NCBI GenBank assembly: GCA_016219145.1
Contig: JACRCG010000286.1
Coordinates: 1-11,943 of the forward strand
Reading direction: 5' to 3'
Source of the DNA: Deltaproteobacteria bacterium
Lineage (GTDB): Bacteria > Desulfobacterota > Desulfuromonadia > Geobacterales > Pseudopelobacteraceae
DNA length: 11,943 nt
Every line of letters starts with the position of its first letter. Positions within the stretch are counted from its first letter, which is position 1. This document shows, in pieces, positions 1 to 7,150 of this stretch. A model generated the notes under the pieces. That model searched no databases. It saw nothing but the letters and a program-made list of their open reading frames with translations, and was not told where the DNA came from. The position numbers and the translations under genes are program-made.

Positions 1-159
1 AAACCTCCGTGTTACAAAAAGGTTGCGGCCCAGATGGCTCATACGCTCGGAAATAGCTGGAATGTCGCTCAGATAATGCTTGACAGTTCAAACCCGTCAG
101 AAACACTTCCTCACGCCTCAATTCAGTTCAACGTGCCGTCATGTCCCGAAATATCCTAG
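1..159 (+). CDS. possible C-terminal end of an unrecognised protein (partial)
   Basis: Frame 1 is open from the first base to a TAG at 157-159, giving 52 residues that end in NVPSCPEIS. The other two plus frames close within about 75 bases. The family is not recognised and no motif is visible. One minus-strand frame is also open over much of this stretch, so the coding claim rests only on frame openness and the plausible composition of the tail. If real, its start lies left of the window. The neighbouring bases up to 223 show no clear terminator. Confidence 0.25.
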   Translation, partial: KPPCYKKVAAQMAHTLGNSWNVAQIMLDSSNPSETLPHASIQFNVPSCPEIS

Positions 160-223
160 GAGTCAGTTAACTTGTCATCTTGGAAGTCTGACCTATCCCT
201 AAAAGTTTTTCTGGTAATAAATT

Positions 224-322
224 ATGCGGCAAAATGATTTCAAACAACTGTCACGTAAATTTTGTTTTGTCGCTGTAATGATCATTCTGATAGTGAAGAT
301 CGGTTCATTACTATGGGAATAG
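224..322 (+). CDS. possible 32-aa single-pass membrane peptide
   Basis: A short ORF starts at ATG 224 and stops at TAG 320-322. The product has a charged N-terminus with several basic residues, then one hydrophobic run (FCFVAVMIILIV, about residues 13-24), and a short tail. This layout fits a small inner-membrane peptide, as in type I toxins or small regulators, but nothing identifies a family. An in-frame stop at 218-220 means it cannot be the tail of a longer ORF. The Shine-Dalgarno sequence is weak (GG about 9 bases upstream). It lies 87 bp before an antitoxin-like gene on the same strand. It could well be chance in an AT-rich spacer. Confidence 0.2.
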   Translation: MRQNDFKQLSRKFCFVAVMIILIVKIGSLLWE

Positions 323-393
323 CCACAACTGGAAGGCTTTTGTTTGTATCTCACACCGACCGGGGAACAGCTACAAGGATAATCAGTGCTAAT

Positions 394-399
394 AAGGAG
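394..399 (+). promoter_or_regulatory. ribosome binding site setting the start of the 75-aa gene
   Basis: AAGGAG lies 10 bases before ATG 410 and decides against the upstream in-frame GTG codons at 386 and 401. Confidence 0.55.
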
Positions 400-409
400 C
401 GTGAAGGCT

Positions 410-637
410 ATGAAAAAGAAAATCGATGAATTAAGACCGGAATACGACCTTTCTCAGCTGAAAGGTTGTGTCCGTGGCAAGTATGCAGCACGGGCACAAC
501 AGGGAACCAATATCATTCTATTGGCACCCGATGTGGCGGAAATATTCCATGATGACGCGTCAGTTAATGAAGCTCTGCGTACTCTTATTCGGCTTAGTGG
601 CCAGAAGTCGCAACACGCGGCTGCGGCTGCCGGATGA
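410..637 (+). CDS. small antitoxin-like hypothetical protein, 75 aa
   Basis: This is a small soluble protein with no signal peptide or membrane segment. It contains the segments RPEYDLSQLKG, RGKYAAR, GTNIILLAPDVAEIF and SVNEALRTLIRL. From memory, this order (YDLSQLK / GKYA / GTN-LLDPDVA-F / VNEALR-LI) is typical of short proteins often sitting beside toxin genes, so a DNA-binding antitoxin role is an inference. No toxin is visible next to it. ATG 410 is preferred because AAGGAG at 394-399 sits 10 bases upstream. An in-frame GTG at 401 is too close to that site, and the GTG at 386 lacks one. The C-terminus ends in a short alanine-rich tail. A strong hairpin follows 23 bp downstream. Confidence 0.7.
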   Translation: MKKKIDELRPEYDLSQLKGCVRGKYAARAQQGTNIILLAPDVAEIFHDDASVNEALRTLIRLSGQKSQHAAAAAG

Positions 638-660
638 CCCTTCCGGTATCTGGGTAAAAG

Positions 661-705
661 AACGATAACAGGCGCATTCTCATGGAGGACGCGCCTGTTG
701 TCGTT
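661..705 (-). terminator. long hairpin, likely terminator of the valS-nadK-recN cluster
   Basis: Arms 661-675 and 691-705 pair over 15 positions with a single non-Watson-Crick (G-U type) position, around a 15-base loop. Read on the minus strand, the stem is followed by CTTTTA, a short T-run, 78 bp beyond the recN stop. It also lies 23 bp after the 75-aa gene on the other strand, so it may work both ways, although the plus-strand side has no good T-run. Confidence 0.5.
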
Positions 706-782
706 ATGCGCCTTTGTGAACAGACAAGGTTCATATCCGGAATCAGCGTTGGAAGATTATTCGGGAGATTTATTGCAGATAA

Positions 783-2447
783 TCAGGTGCCTTTACATGC
801 CGCCAGCATCTCGGCGGCGTGCTTCAGCGCTGAATCGGTAATGGTGGTGCCGGCCAGCATGCGGGCCACTTCGCGGATGCGCTCGTCCCGATCCAGTTCG
901 ATGATTTGAGTGGCTGTCCTGCCGTTAAGAATCAGTTTTTCAACCCGCAGCTGCTGATCGGCGCAGACCGCCACCTGCGGCAGGTGGGTGATACAGAGTA
1001 CCTGCTGCCGCTCGGCCACATTTTTCAACTTTTTGCCCACCAGTTCAGAAGTCGCACCGCCGATGCCGGTGTCAACCTCATCAAAAACCAGGGTCGGCAC
1101 GTCGCTGTCGGGCAGCACCTGTTTGATCGCCAGCATCAAGCGCGACAACTCTCCGCCCGAAGCGATTCTGGCCAGTGGACGGGGCGGTTCGCCCGGATTG
1201 GGCGAAAATAGAAATTCGACTTTTTCGCAGCCTGCTGTGCGCGCCTCTGCCAGCGGCTCCAACGAGGTCTTGATGACCGCGCCTTTCATCGCCAGCTGAT
1301 GCGCTTCCAGCTCAAGCGCCTTTTCCAGTCTTCCGGCCGCCTCAAGGCGTGCCGCAGTCAGCTCAGCCCCGAGTTGCTTCACTTCCTGGTCTAGCCGCTC
1401 CAGCTCTGCTTCCAGGTCATGACGACACTGCTCCCTGTTATGCAGCTGTTCCAGTTCCAGATCGATTTCGCCCTTGTAGGCCAGTATCTCCGGCACTGTC
1501 GGGGCATATTTCTTTTTCAGCCGCCCGATCAGGTCGAGGCGGTCGTCAATGCTCTGGAGTTCGGCCGGGTCCGATTCGATGCGTGAGGCGTAATCCCGCA
1601 GGGTGATGGCGGCATCCTCCAGCTGCAGGTAAGAACCTTCCAGAGATGAGGCAAGCTCCTGAAGAGAAGGATCGATGTTCGTCAGCTCGCTAATTGATCC
1701 CGAAATGCGCCGCAACTGCCCCAAGATAGCGCCATCGCCGCCATATAGTCTTTCAAAGGCCTCGCTGCTGGTGATGCCCAGTTTTTCCGCGCTGGCCAGC
1801 AGGGTGCGTCGTTCATCCAGAAGTTCCTCTTCACCGGCTTTCAGTTCCGTCTTTGCAATCTCCTCTGACTGGTAAGACAACAGATCCAGACGCCGTTCTG
1901 CCTCACGCTGCTCTGAATCCAGGCTGTCGATCCGCCCGCGCAGGGTTGTCAGGCGGCTGAAAAGTTGCGAGAACTCCACTCTCCGGGTATTCAGACCGCC
2001 AAAGGCATCCAGCAGGCGCAGATGGTTTTCAGGTTTCAGGAGGGTTTGTGAATCATGCTGGCCGTAGATGTTGATCAGCCGGGGAGCTATGTCTGCCAAG
2101 AGTGCCAGGGTAGCCATACCGCCGTTGATGAAGATCCTGTTCTTGCCGGAGCGTGAGATGGAGCGTTTTACAAGCAGTTCGTCTTCGCATTCAAAGCCGG
2201 CCTCGCGAAGGAGCTGACGTACTTCCGGCAGTGACGTGACGTCGAAGAGCGCCTCAACGGTGGCATCCTCCTCGCCGGAGCGGATCAGGTCGCTGGAAGC
2301 GCGATTACCCATAATCAATCCGACTGCGTCGATGATGATCGACTTGCCCGCTCCGGTTTCGCCGGTCAGCACGGTCAGACCCTGCTTGAAGCCGATGTGA
2401 AGAGTGTCGATAATGGCGACGTTTTTTATGGTCAGATCAGTAAGCAT
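783..2447 (-). CDS. recN: DNA repair protein RecN (SMC-like ATPase)
   Basis: RecN is a cytoplasmic SMC-family ATPase that acts early in double-strand-break repair, binding DNA ends and assisting RecA-dependent recombination. The 554-aa product has the normal RecN length. Visible motifs are Walker A GETGAGKS (residues 29-36), the GQHDSQ segment (129-134), a charged heptad-rich coiled-coil region (about 150-370), ABC signature SGGELSR (430-436), Walker B TLVFDE (452-457) and an H-loop in ITHLPQVA (His488). The start ATG at 2447 begins the conserved N-terminus MLTDLTIKN and has only a weak AGGT-type ribosome site. It is the last gene of the cluster, 103 bp behind nadK, and that spacer is mostly a heptamer-repeat element. 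No motif is missing. Confidence 0.96.
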   Translation of the reverse strand: MLTDLTIKNVAIIDTLHIGFKQGLTVLTGETGAGKSIIIDAVGLIMGNRASSDLIRSGEEDATVEALFDVTSLPEVRQLLREAGFECEDELLVKRSISRSGKNRIFINGGMATLALLADIAPRLINIYGQHDSQTLLKPENHLRLLDAFGGLNTRRVEFSQLFSRLTTLRGRIDSLDSEQREAERRLDLLSYQSEEIAKTELKAGEEELLDERRTLLASAEKLGITSSEAFERLYGGDGAILGQLRRISGSISELTNIDPSLQELASSLEGSYLQLEDAAITLRDYASRIESDPAELQSIDDRLDLIGRLKKKYAPTVPEILAYKGEIDLELEQLHNREQCRHDLEAELERLDQEVKQLGAELTAARLEAAGRLEKALELEAHQLAMKGAVIKTSLEPLAEARTAGCEKVEFLFSPNPGEPPRPLARIASGGELSRLMLAIKQVLPDSDVPTLVFDEVDTGIGGATSELVGKKLKNVAERQQVLCITHLPQVAVCADQQLRVEKLILNGRTATQIIELDRDERIREVARMLAGTTITDSALKHAAEMLAACKGT

Positions 2448-2456
2448 AGGATACCT

Positions 2457-2547
2457 GGTTCAAGGTTCATGGTTCGTGGTTCGTGGTTAACAGAATTGAG
2501 TTTGTTGTGTGTGGTTTTCAACCTTGAACTTTGAACCTCGAACCGCG
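2457..2547. repeat. heptamer-repeat element with inverted arms, intergenic copy
   Basis: The left arm (2457-2491) is five 7-bp units: GGTTCAA, GGTTCAT, GGTTCGT twice, then GGTTAAC. The right arm (2520-2547) is four units on the complementary theme: AACCTTG, AACTTTG, AACCTCG, AACCGCG. The 28-bp centre equals four units, so the whole element is 91 bp = 13 x 7 and the arms stay in phase. The arms can pair into an imperfect stem. It occupies nearly all of the nadK-recN spacer. A related copy lies inside valS at 4932-4994. Confidence 0.85.
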
Positions 2548-2550
2548 CTT

Positions 2551-3417
2551 TCAGCGCTCTCCCCACTTCAATTTTGTACGCAATAACTCAAAATAATCAC
2601 GACTGCGCGACATCACCAGTGAAGTCTTGTTGAGTGCTTTGCGCACCTCTACCGAGTCACCCTCCTGCAGCTCGATTCCGACCTGCCCGTCAAGGGTCAG
2701 GTAGACTTTTTCGTCAAATGAAGAGGCTATGGTAACGGAGATTATCGACTCGTCAGTAACGACAATCGGACGGTTGGTCAGAGTATGCGGGCAGATGGGG
2801 GTGATAACGATGCAGCTCATCTGCGGGTGGATGATCGGGCCGCCGGCAGACATGGAATAGCCGGTGGAACCTGTCGGGGTAGCGACAATCAGGCCGTCCG
2901 CCTTGTAGGTTGTCAGAATCTGCTTGTTAATTCTGGTTTCCAGGTCAACGATCCGGGCCAAAGCCCCCTTGTTGAAAACCACATCATTCAATACATTGTA
3001 GATTTCTTTAGCTTTACCCTCCCGGAAAAGCGTCACCATCAGCATCATCCTCGCGGAAACACGCGGAGCGCTTTGCAGGCAGAGTTCCAGGCGTGGATAG
3101 AGTTCTTCGACAGTGATTTCCGTAAGAAAACCGAGGCTTCCCAGATTAACACCCAGAATGGGGACGGACAGTCCGCTGAAGAGCCGGGCTACGGATATCA
3201 AGGTGCCGTCACCTCCCAGCACAACCACCAATTCGGCCTGATCACGTATATCTTCCTCGCTCTCCAAGGCACTGTGGCCGATCAAACGCGCTAGATTCGG
3301 TTCCACCAAAGGCAGACGATTTCTCTCTTCGAGCCACTTGATCAAATCACTGGCGATCCCCTGACAGCGTGGATCGTTCATTTTTGCAAATATGGCTACT
3401 TTTTGAATCTGTTGCAT
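2551..3417 (-). CDS. nadK: NAD kinase
   Basis: NadK phosphorylates NAD+ to NADP+ with ATP or polyphosphate in the cytoplasm and sets the cell's NADP(H) supply. The 288-aa length is usual. Family hallmarks are GGDGT (residues 68-72, nucleotide binding with the catalytic Asp70), NLGSLGFL (91-98), NDVVFNKG (144-151) and the long conserved TPTGSTGYSMSAGGP stretch (180-194). ATG 3417 starts the first strand (VAIFAK) and has GGGGAA about 8 bases upstream. The gene lies 31 bp after the 86-aa ORF and before recN. A nadK-recN order is common in bacteria, and both belong here to one minus-strand cluster. Nothing appears broken. Confidence 0.96.
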   Translation of the reverse strand: MQQIQKVAIFAKMNDPRCQGIASDLIKWLEERNRLPLVEPNLARLIGHSALESEEDIRDQAELVVVLGGDGTLISVARLFSGLSVPILGVNLGSLGFLTEITVEELYPRLELCLQSAPRVSARMMLMVTLFREGKAKEIYNVLNDVVFNKGALARIVDLETRINKQILTTYKADGLIVATPTGSTGYSMSAGGPIIHPQMSCIVITPICPHTLTNRPIVVTDESIISVTIASSFDEKVYLTLDGQVGIELQEGDSVEVRKALNKTSLVMSRSRDYFELLRTKLKWGER

Positions 3418-3448
3418 GGGTTGTTCCCCGTATCCAGGCGTTATTTTG

Positions 3449-3709
3449 CTATGCGATCATCTTTTCCACAATCTCTTCCCAGCTGTGAGAACCGGCAATA
3501 TGTGGTTTGGCCATAATTATGAACCGTTTTCGCTTCTCTGAAGTGCGAAGCTTTTCAGGGTCAATTTTTTCAAACCCTTCCTGAAATTCCAGGAATGGAA
3601 AATTTATCATATCCGGAAATGACCCGTATTCAATCATCCTTTGCACCTTGAAGCGGGTGGAGAGGTTTTCTGAACCATCCCAGAAATATTTATTGTGAGT
3701 TGCGGGCAT
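3449..3709 (-). CDS. 86-aa partner protein of the AbiEii-type nucleotidyltransferase
   Basis: This is a small charged protein with no signal peptide. The N-terminal part reads NKYFWDGSENLSTRFKVQRMIEYGSFPDM, a YFWD / R-IEYG pattern that, from memory, resembles short proteins (DUF6922-like) found next to AbiEii nucleotidyltransferases. The assignment is unverified. The C-terminal half is rich in Lys and Glu and ends SWEEIVEKMIA. Its ATG at 3709 lies inside the end of the upstream nucleotidyltransferase gene (20-bp overlap), which indicates translational coupling. AAGG lies about 10 bases before the start. As the only small gene coupled to a toxin-family protein it could be an antitoxin, but the usual AbiEi antitoxin has a different sequence and is normally encoded upstream. 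Confidence 0.75.
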   Translation of the reverse strand: MPATHNKYFWDGSENLSTRFKVQRMIEYGSFPDMINFPFLEFQEGFEKIDPEKLRTSEKRKRFIIMAKPHIAGSHSWEEIVEKMIA

Positions 3710-4385
3710 TATTTATCAACCTTTTGATGAGTGAGCGGGAAAACTGATTCAATTCGTCAGCAGTCATCGGTCGTTTCAAGAGTGCAATTCCTTCCGGTGC
3801 AGTGTCTGCAAAGGCCATGACAGTGCCTTCATAATCCAGAGGCACAATTTTCTTTGCAGCATCCGTCATCAGCAGGCCAAGCTCAAAATCATTCAGCAGA
3901 AAATATAGATCTACAAAATCCTTGGCGGTTTTTCTGTCCTGAACAGCGGTTATCTTGTTTACCGCAATGTTTTCGGATGAATCTATCAGGCAGTCATTTG
4001 ATTTCAGATATTCGCCGCAGTGAGGATAGTTTTCATAGATGAATTCAACCTTCAAAGAGACATCTTTGTGTGTGATGAAGATGCGCTTGAAATATTCTCC
4101 ATCAATGGCCGCCTCGATCTGAAAATCTCCTGCCAGACGAGCAGCAACCTCACGATAAATGACTGAAAACTCCTCTCTGGGAAAGGCATCTCCCCTGAAG
4201 AATAAATCCAGATCGTCGGAATATCGGTGGTCATAATGCCAGCGGGAGAGCGCCGTGCCGCCGCTCAGGTAGAAGCGGTCGGTTTGCAGAAGAGAAAGAA
4301 CATTGTCCTGTAAAGGATAGAGCCTGTCCTCGTAGAAGGACTGCTCTTCTTCGGTTGCCTGTCGCAGGTGATTTTGAGTGAACAT
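3690..4385 (-). CDS. AbiEii/AbiGii-family nucleotidyltransferase (toxin-like)
   Basis: This 231-aa protein belongs to the AbiEii (PF08843-type) nucleotidyltransferases. Family members act as type IV toxins or phage-abortive proteins, and the related mycobacterial MenT enzymes add nucleotides to tRNA 3' ends. Motifs are GGT (residues 42-44), HRYSDDLDLF (53-62) with the metal-binding pair Asp58 and Asp60, a third acidic site in LKVEF (Glu114), and the lysine/aspartate motif NKITAVQDRKTAKDFVDLYFLL, which runs over 143-164 with Lys144, Lys155 and Asp156. All expected catalytic residues are present, so it looks active. ATG 4385 follows the valS stop by only 5 bp with a TAGGT-like ribosome site, suggesting co-transcription with valS. 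Sampled base composition (26 of 60 G+C at 3961-4020) is lower than valS (40 of 60 at 5401-5460), a mild hint of transfer. Whether it is a toxin here is unproven. Confidence 0.88.
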   Translation of the reverse strand: MFTQNHLRQATEEEQSFYEDRLYPLQDNVLSLLQTDRFYLSGGTALSRWHYDHRYSDDLDLFFRGDAFPREEFSVIYREVAARLAGDFQIEAAIDGEYFKRIFITHKDVSLKVEFIYENYPHCGEYLKSNDCLIDSSENIAVNKITAVQDRKTAKDFVDLYFLLNDFELGLLMTDAAKKIVPLDYEGTVMAFADTAPEGIALLKRPMTADELNQFSRSLIKRLINNARNSQ

Positions 4386-4390
4386 GGTAC

Positions 4391-7114
4391 CTACTTGAGC
4401 TTCCGAATTTTATCCAGACTCTCTTCCAGAACCTGCTTCTTGCCGGTCACTTCGGCCAGTTTCTGGCGTTCCTTGGCGACGATCTCGGCCGGGGCACGGT
4501 CAACAAAGGCCGGGCTCTCCAGCTTTTTGGAGAACATCTCGATCTCTTTGACGATCTTGCCGATCTCCTTCAGCAGACGCTCTTCCTCGGCCGCAACGTC
4601 CACCAGGCCCTTGAGCGGCACATAGATCTGCACGTCGCCAGCCACTTGGATTGAGGCATCTTCCGGCTTTTCGATGTTGCTGCCGATAGCCAGATCCGAA
4701 ACCCTGGCCAGGCTGATGATGGCGCTTTCGTTGTGCTTCATCAGGCGCAGGCTCTCTTCCGTGCCGCAGGAGAGTATGACAGCAATCTGTTTTGATGGTG
4801 GCACCTCCATCTCGCCGCGAATGTTGCGGATAGCGGATATGACCGCCATGATCCGTTCCATATCGGCGGCTTCGGCGGGGAAGGAGAGGTTGTCACAATA
4901 TTCGGGGTAAGGGGCCAGCATGATCGAAACCGGTTCAATGTTCGATGTTCGTGGTTCGTGGTTATCAACCTTGAACCCGGAACCTTGAACTGCCTCTAAA
5001 CCGATTTTCGGCAGCGCCTGCCAGATTTCCTCTGTGATAAACGGCATGAAGGGGTGCAACAGGCGCAGCAGGTTTTCCAGGGTATACCAGAGCACGTATT
5101 GGGCGGTCTGCTTGCGCTCCGGCGTGCCGTTGTAAAGATCCTGCTTTGACAGCTCCAGATACCAGTCGCAGAATTCGCTCCAGGTGAATTGATACAGCGC
5201 CATGGCGCTTTCGTTATAGCGGTAGCCGGTCAGCGTTTCGTCCACGATACGGGCGGTTTCGTTCAGGCGGTGCAGAATCCATTTGTCACCCTGGGAAAAT
5301 TCCAGTGTGTCGTAACTGACCGCATCCGGATTAAAGCCTTCCAGGTTCATCAGGGTGAAACGGGCCGCATTCCAGACCTTGTTGCAGAAGTTGCGGTAGC
5401 CGGCGATACGCTCTTCAGCCAGCTTGATGTCGCGTCCCTGGGCAGCAAAGGCGGCCAGCGTGAAGCGGAAAGCATCGGTGCCGTACTGTTCGATGGTCGT
5501 GAGCGGGTCGATCACGTTCCCCTTGGACTTGGACATCTTGTGCCCCTGGGCATCGCGCACCAGGGCGTGGATGTAGACGTCCCGGAAGGGGACTTCATCC
5601 ATGAAGTGCAGCCCCATCATCATCATGCGGGCCACCCAGAAAAATAGGATGTCAAAGCCGGTTACCAGGCAAGCGGTCGGGTAGAAGGTTTTCAGTTCGG
5701 CGGTCTGCTCCGGCCACCCCATGGTGGAGAAGGGCCAGAGGGCCGATGAGAACCAGGTGTCCAGCACGTCGGTTTCCTGACGCAGTTCGTCGCTGCCGCA
5801 TTTCGAACAACTGGACGGAGTCTCCATCGAAACGGTGATCTCGCCGCAATGGTCGCAGAACCAAGCCGGGATGCGGTGTCCCCACCAGATCTGGCGCGAG
5901 ATGCACCAGTCGCGGATGTTTTCCATCCAGTCATAGTAGGTGTTTTCCCACTGTTTGGGCAGGATGCGGGTTTTGCCCTCTTTGACCGCCGACAAAGCCC
6001 GCTCGGCCAACGGGGCCACTTTTACATACCATTGCAGGGAGAGGTACGGCTCCACCACGGTTTTGCAGCGGTAGCACCCTCCGACCGACATGGGATGGTC
6101 GTCGATCTTTTCCAGAAGACCTTCGGCCTCCAGCTCGGCTACGATGCGGGTGCGGGCCGCAAAACGGTCCATTCCCTCGTACTGATGCCCGGCTGCGTTG
6201 ATAATACCGGATTCGTCCAGTACGTTGATTTTGTCCAGACCGTGGCGAAGACCGACCTCAAAATCGTTGAAATCGTGGGCGGGAGTGATCTTGACCACGC
6301 CGGTGCCGAACTCGCGCTCCACATAGTCATCGGCTACAATCGGAATTTCGCGGTTAATCAGCGGCAGGATCACCTTGCAGCCAACCAGACCGGCATAACG
6401 TTCGTCCTCGGGATGTACCGCTACGGCACTGTCCCCCAGCATCGTTTCGGGACGGGTAGTAGCTACAACAACGTATTTTCCCGGTTGTCCGACGACCGGG
6501 TATCGAATGTGCCAGAGGTGTCCTTTGTGATCTTCATGCTCGACCTCAATATCCGACAGGGCGGTGTGGCAGCGCGGGCACCAGTTGATCAGGCGGTTGT
6601 CGCGGTAGATCAGGCCGTCCTCGTACAGTTTTACAAATACGGTACGAACCGCCTTTGACAACCCCTCATCCATGGTAAAACGTTCGCGCTCCCAGTCGCA
6701 GGAGGCGCCAAGACGCTTCAACTGTCCGATGATCTGCCCGCCCGACTCGGCTTTCCACTTCCAGACACGCTCGATAAAGGCTTCACGCCCCAGGTCATGT
6801 CGATCTTTCCCATCGGCGGCCAGCTGTCGCTCGACTACGTTTTGTGTGGCGATACCGGCATGGTCGGTGCCCGGCATCCAGAGCACATTATAGCCCTGCA
6901 TCCGCTTCCAGCGGCAGAGGATATCCTGAAGAGTGTTGTTGAGGGCATGCCCCATATGGAGGGCGCCGGTCACGTTAGGTGGCGGAATGACTATGCTGTA
7001 CGGCTTTTTTTCTGATGGAGCGGAAGCGCGAAAATAACCTTTTGTTTCCCATTCGGCATACCATCTCTTTTCAACATCATGGGGCTCGTACCCCTTGGCC
7101 AGCTCTTTGGTCAT
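4391..7114 (-). CDS. valS: valyl-tRNA synthetase
   Basis: ValRS is a class Ia synthetase that charges tRNA-Val and edits misactivated threonine in the cytoplasm. The 907-aa product opens with PPPNVTGALHMGHAL (HIGH-type motif HMGH, residues 53-56). It then has an editing domain (about 200-345, with ATTRPETMLGD), zinc-knuckle cysteines (CPRC 179-182, CYRC 347-350, CDHC 420-423, CSKC 436-439), KMSKS (526-530), an anticodon-binding domain (about 610-760) and a C-terminal coiled-coil tRNA arm (about 840-907). ATG 7114 has AAAGGA 7 bases upstream. The odd part is residues about 707-728, between LPKIG and SIMLAPYPE, encoded exactly by a heptamer-repeat element (4932-4994). It adds a hydrophilic loop not expected in the family without breaking the frame. 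It is first gene of the minus-strand cluster. Confidence 0.97.
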   Translation of the reverse strand: MTKELAKGYEPHDVEKRWYAEWETKGYFRASAPSEKKPYSIVIPPPNVTGALHMGHALNNTLQDILCRWKRMQGYNVLWMPGTDHAGIATQNVVERQLAADGKDRHDLGREAFIERVWKWKAESGGQIIGQLKRLGASCDWERERFTMDEGLSKAVRTVFVKLYEDGLIYRDNRLINWCPRCHTALSDIEVEHEDHKGHLWHIRYPVVGQPGKYVVVATTRPETMLGDSAVAVHPEDERYAGLVGCKVILPLINREIPIVADDYVEREFGTGVVKITPAHDFNDFEVGLRHGLDKINVLDESGIINAAGHQYEGMDRFAARTRIVAELEAEGLLEKIDDHPMSVGGCYRCKTVVEPYLSLQWYVKVAPLAERALSAVKEGKTRILPKQWENTYYDWMENIRDWCISRQIWWGHRIPAWFCDHCGEITVSMETPSSCSKCGSDELRQETDVLDTWFSSALWPFSTMGWPEQTAELKTFYPTACLVTGFDILFFWVARMMMMGLHFMDEVPFRDVYIHALVRDAQGHKMSKSKGNVIDPLTTIEQYGTDAFRFTLAAFAAQGRDIKLAEERIAGYRNFCNKVWNAARFTLMNLEGFNPDAVSYDTLEFSQGDKWILHRLNETARIVDETLTGYRYNESAMALYQFTWSEFCDWYLELSKQDLYNGTPERKQTAQYVLWYTLENLLRLLHPFMPFITEEIWQALPKIGLEAVQGSGFKVDNHEPRTSNIEPVSIMLAPYPEYCDNLSFPAEAADMERIMAVISAIRNIRGEMEVPPSKQIAVILSCGTEESLRLMKHNESAIISLARVSDLAIGSNIEKPEDASIQVAGDVQIYVPLKGLVDVAAEEERLLKEIGKIVKEIEMFSKKLESPAFVDRAPAEIVAKERQKLAEVTGKKQVLEESLDKIRKLK
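4932..4994. repeat. heptamer-repeat element inserted in frame in valS
   Basis: Nine consecutive 7-bp units fill 63 bp. The left arm is GGTTCAA, TGTTCGA, TGTTCGT, GGTTCGT, GGTTATC (4932-4966). The right arm is AACCTTG, AACCCGG, AACCTTG, AACTGCC (4967-4994). The arms are inverted relative to one another with no spacer. Because 63 is divisible by 3, it reads through as 21 codons on the valS strand, encoding a Gln/Asn/Pro-rich hydrophilic stretch. It is the same family and orientation as the element at 2457-2547. Confidence 0.88.
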
Positions 7115-7150
7115 GCAAAAATCCTTTGTCCTGACATGTATTAAGTGTAA

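Noticed and set aside
275..306. TAATGA ... TCATTA inverted repeat around 275-310.
   Set aside because: Only six bases per arm in AT-rich DNA, with no T-run or operator context, so it is not distinguishable from chance.
724..733. CAAGGTTCAT, identical to part of the heptamer element (2461-2470).
   Set aside because: Only a single unit is present, with no tandem or inverted partner. A 10-base match is expected by chance often enough in 12 kb of related composition.
2457..2547. CRISPR-like array in the heptamer region.
   Set aside because: Units are 7 bp and contiguous with no unique spacers, and there are no cas genes.
5849..6658. A long plus-strand open frame (269 codons) opposite valS.
   Set aside because: It lies wholly antisense to well-conserved ValRS coding sequence and its translation shows no family motif. 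It is a shadow of the GC-rich valS codon pattern.
7115..7150. Possible T-box or other tRNA-sensing leader before valS.
   Set aside because: The predicted leader is only about 30 bases, too short for a T-box, and no T-box consensus or specifier stem is visible.
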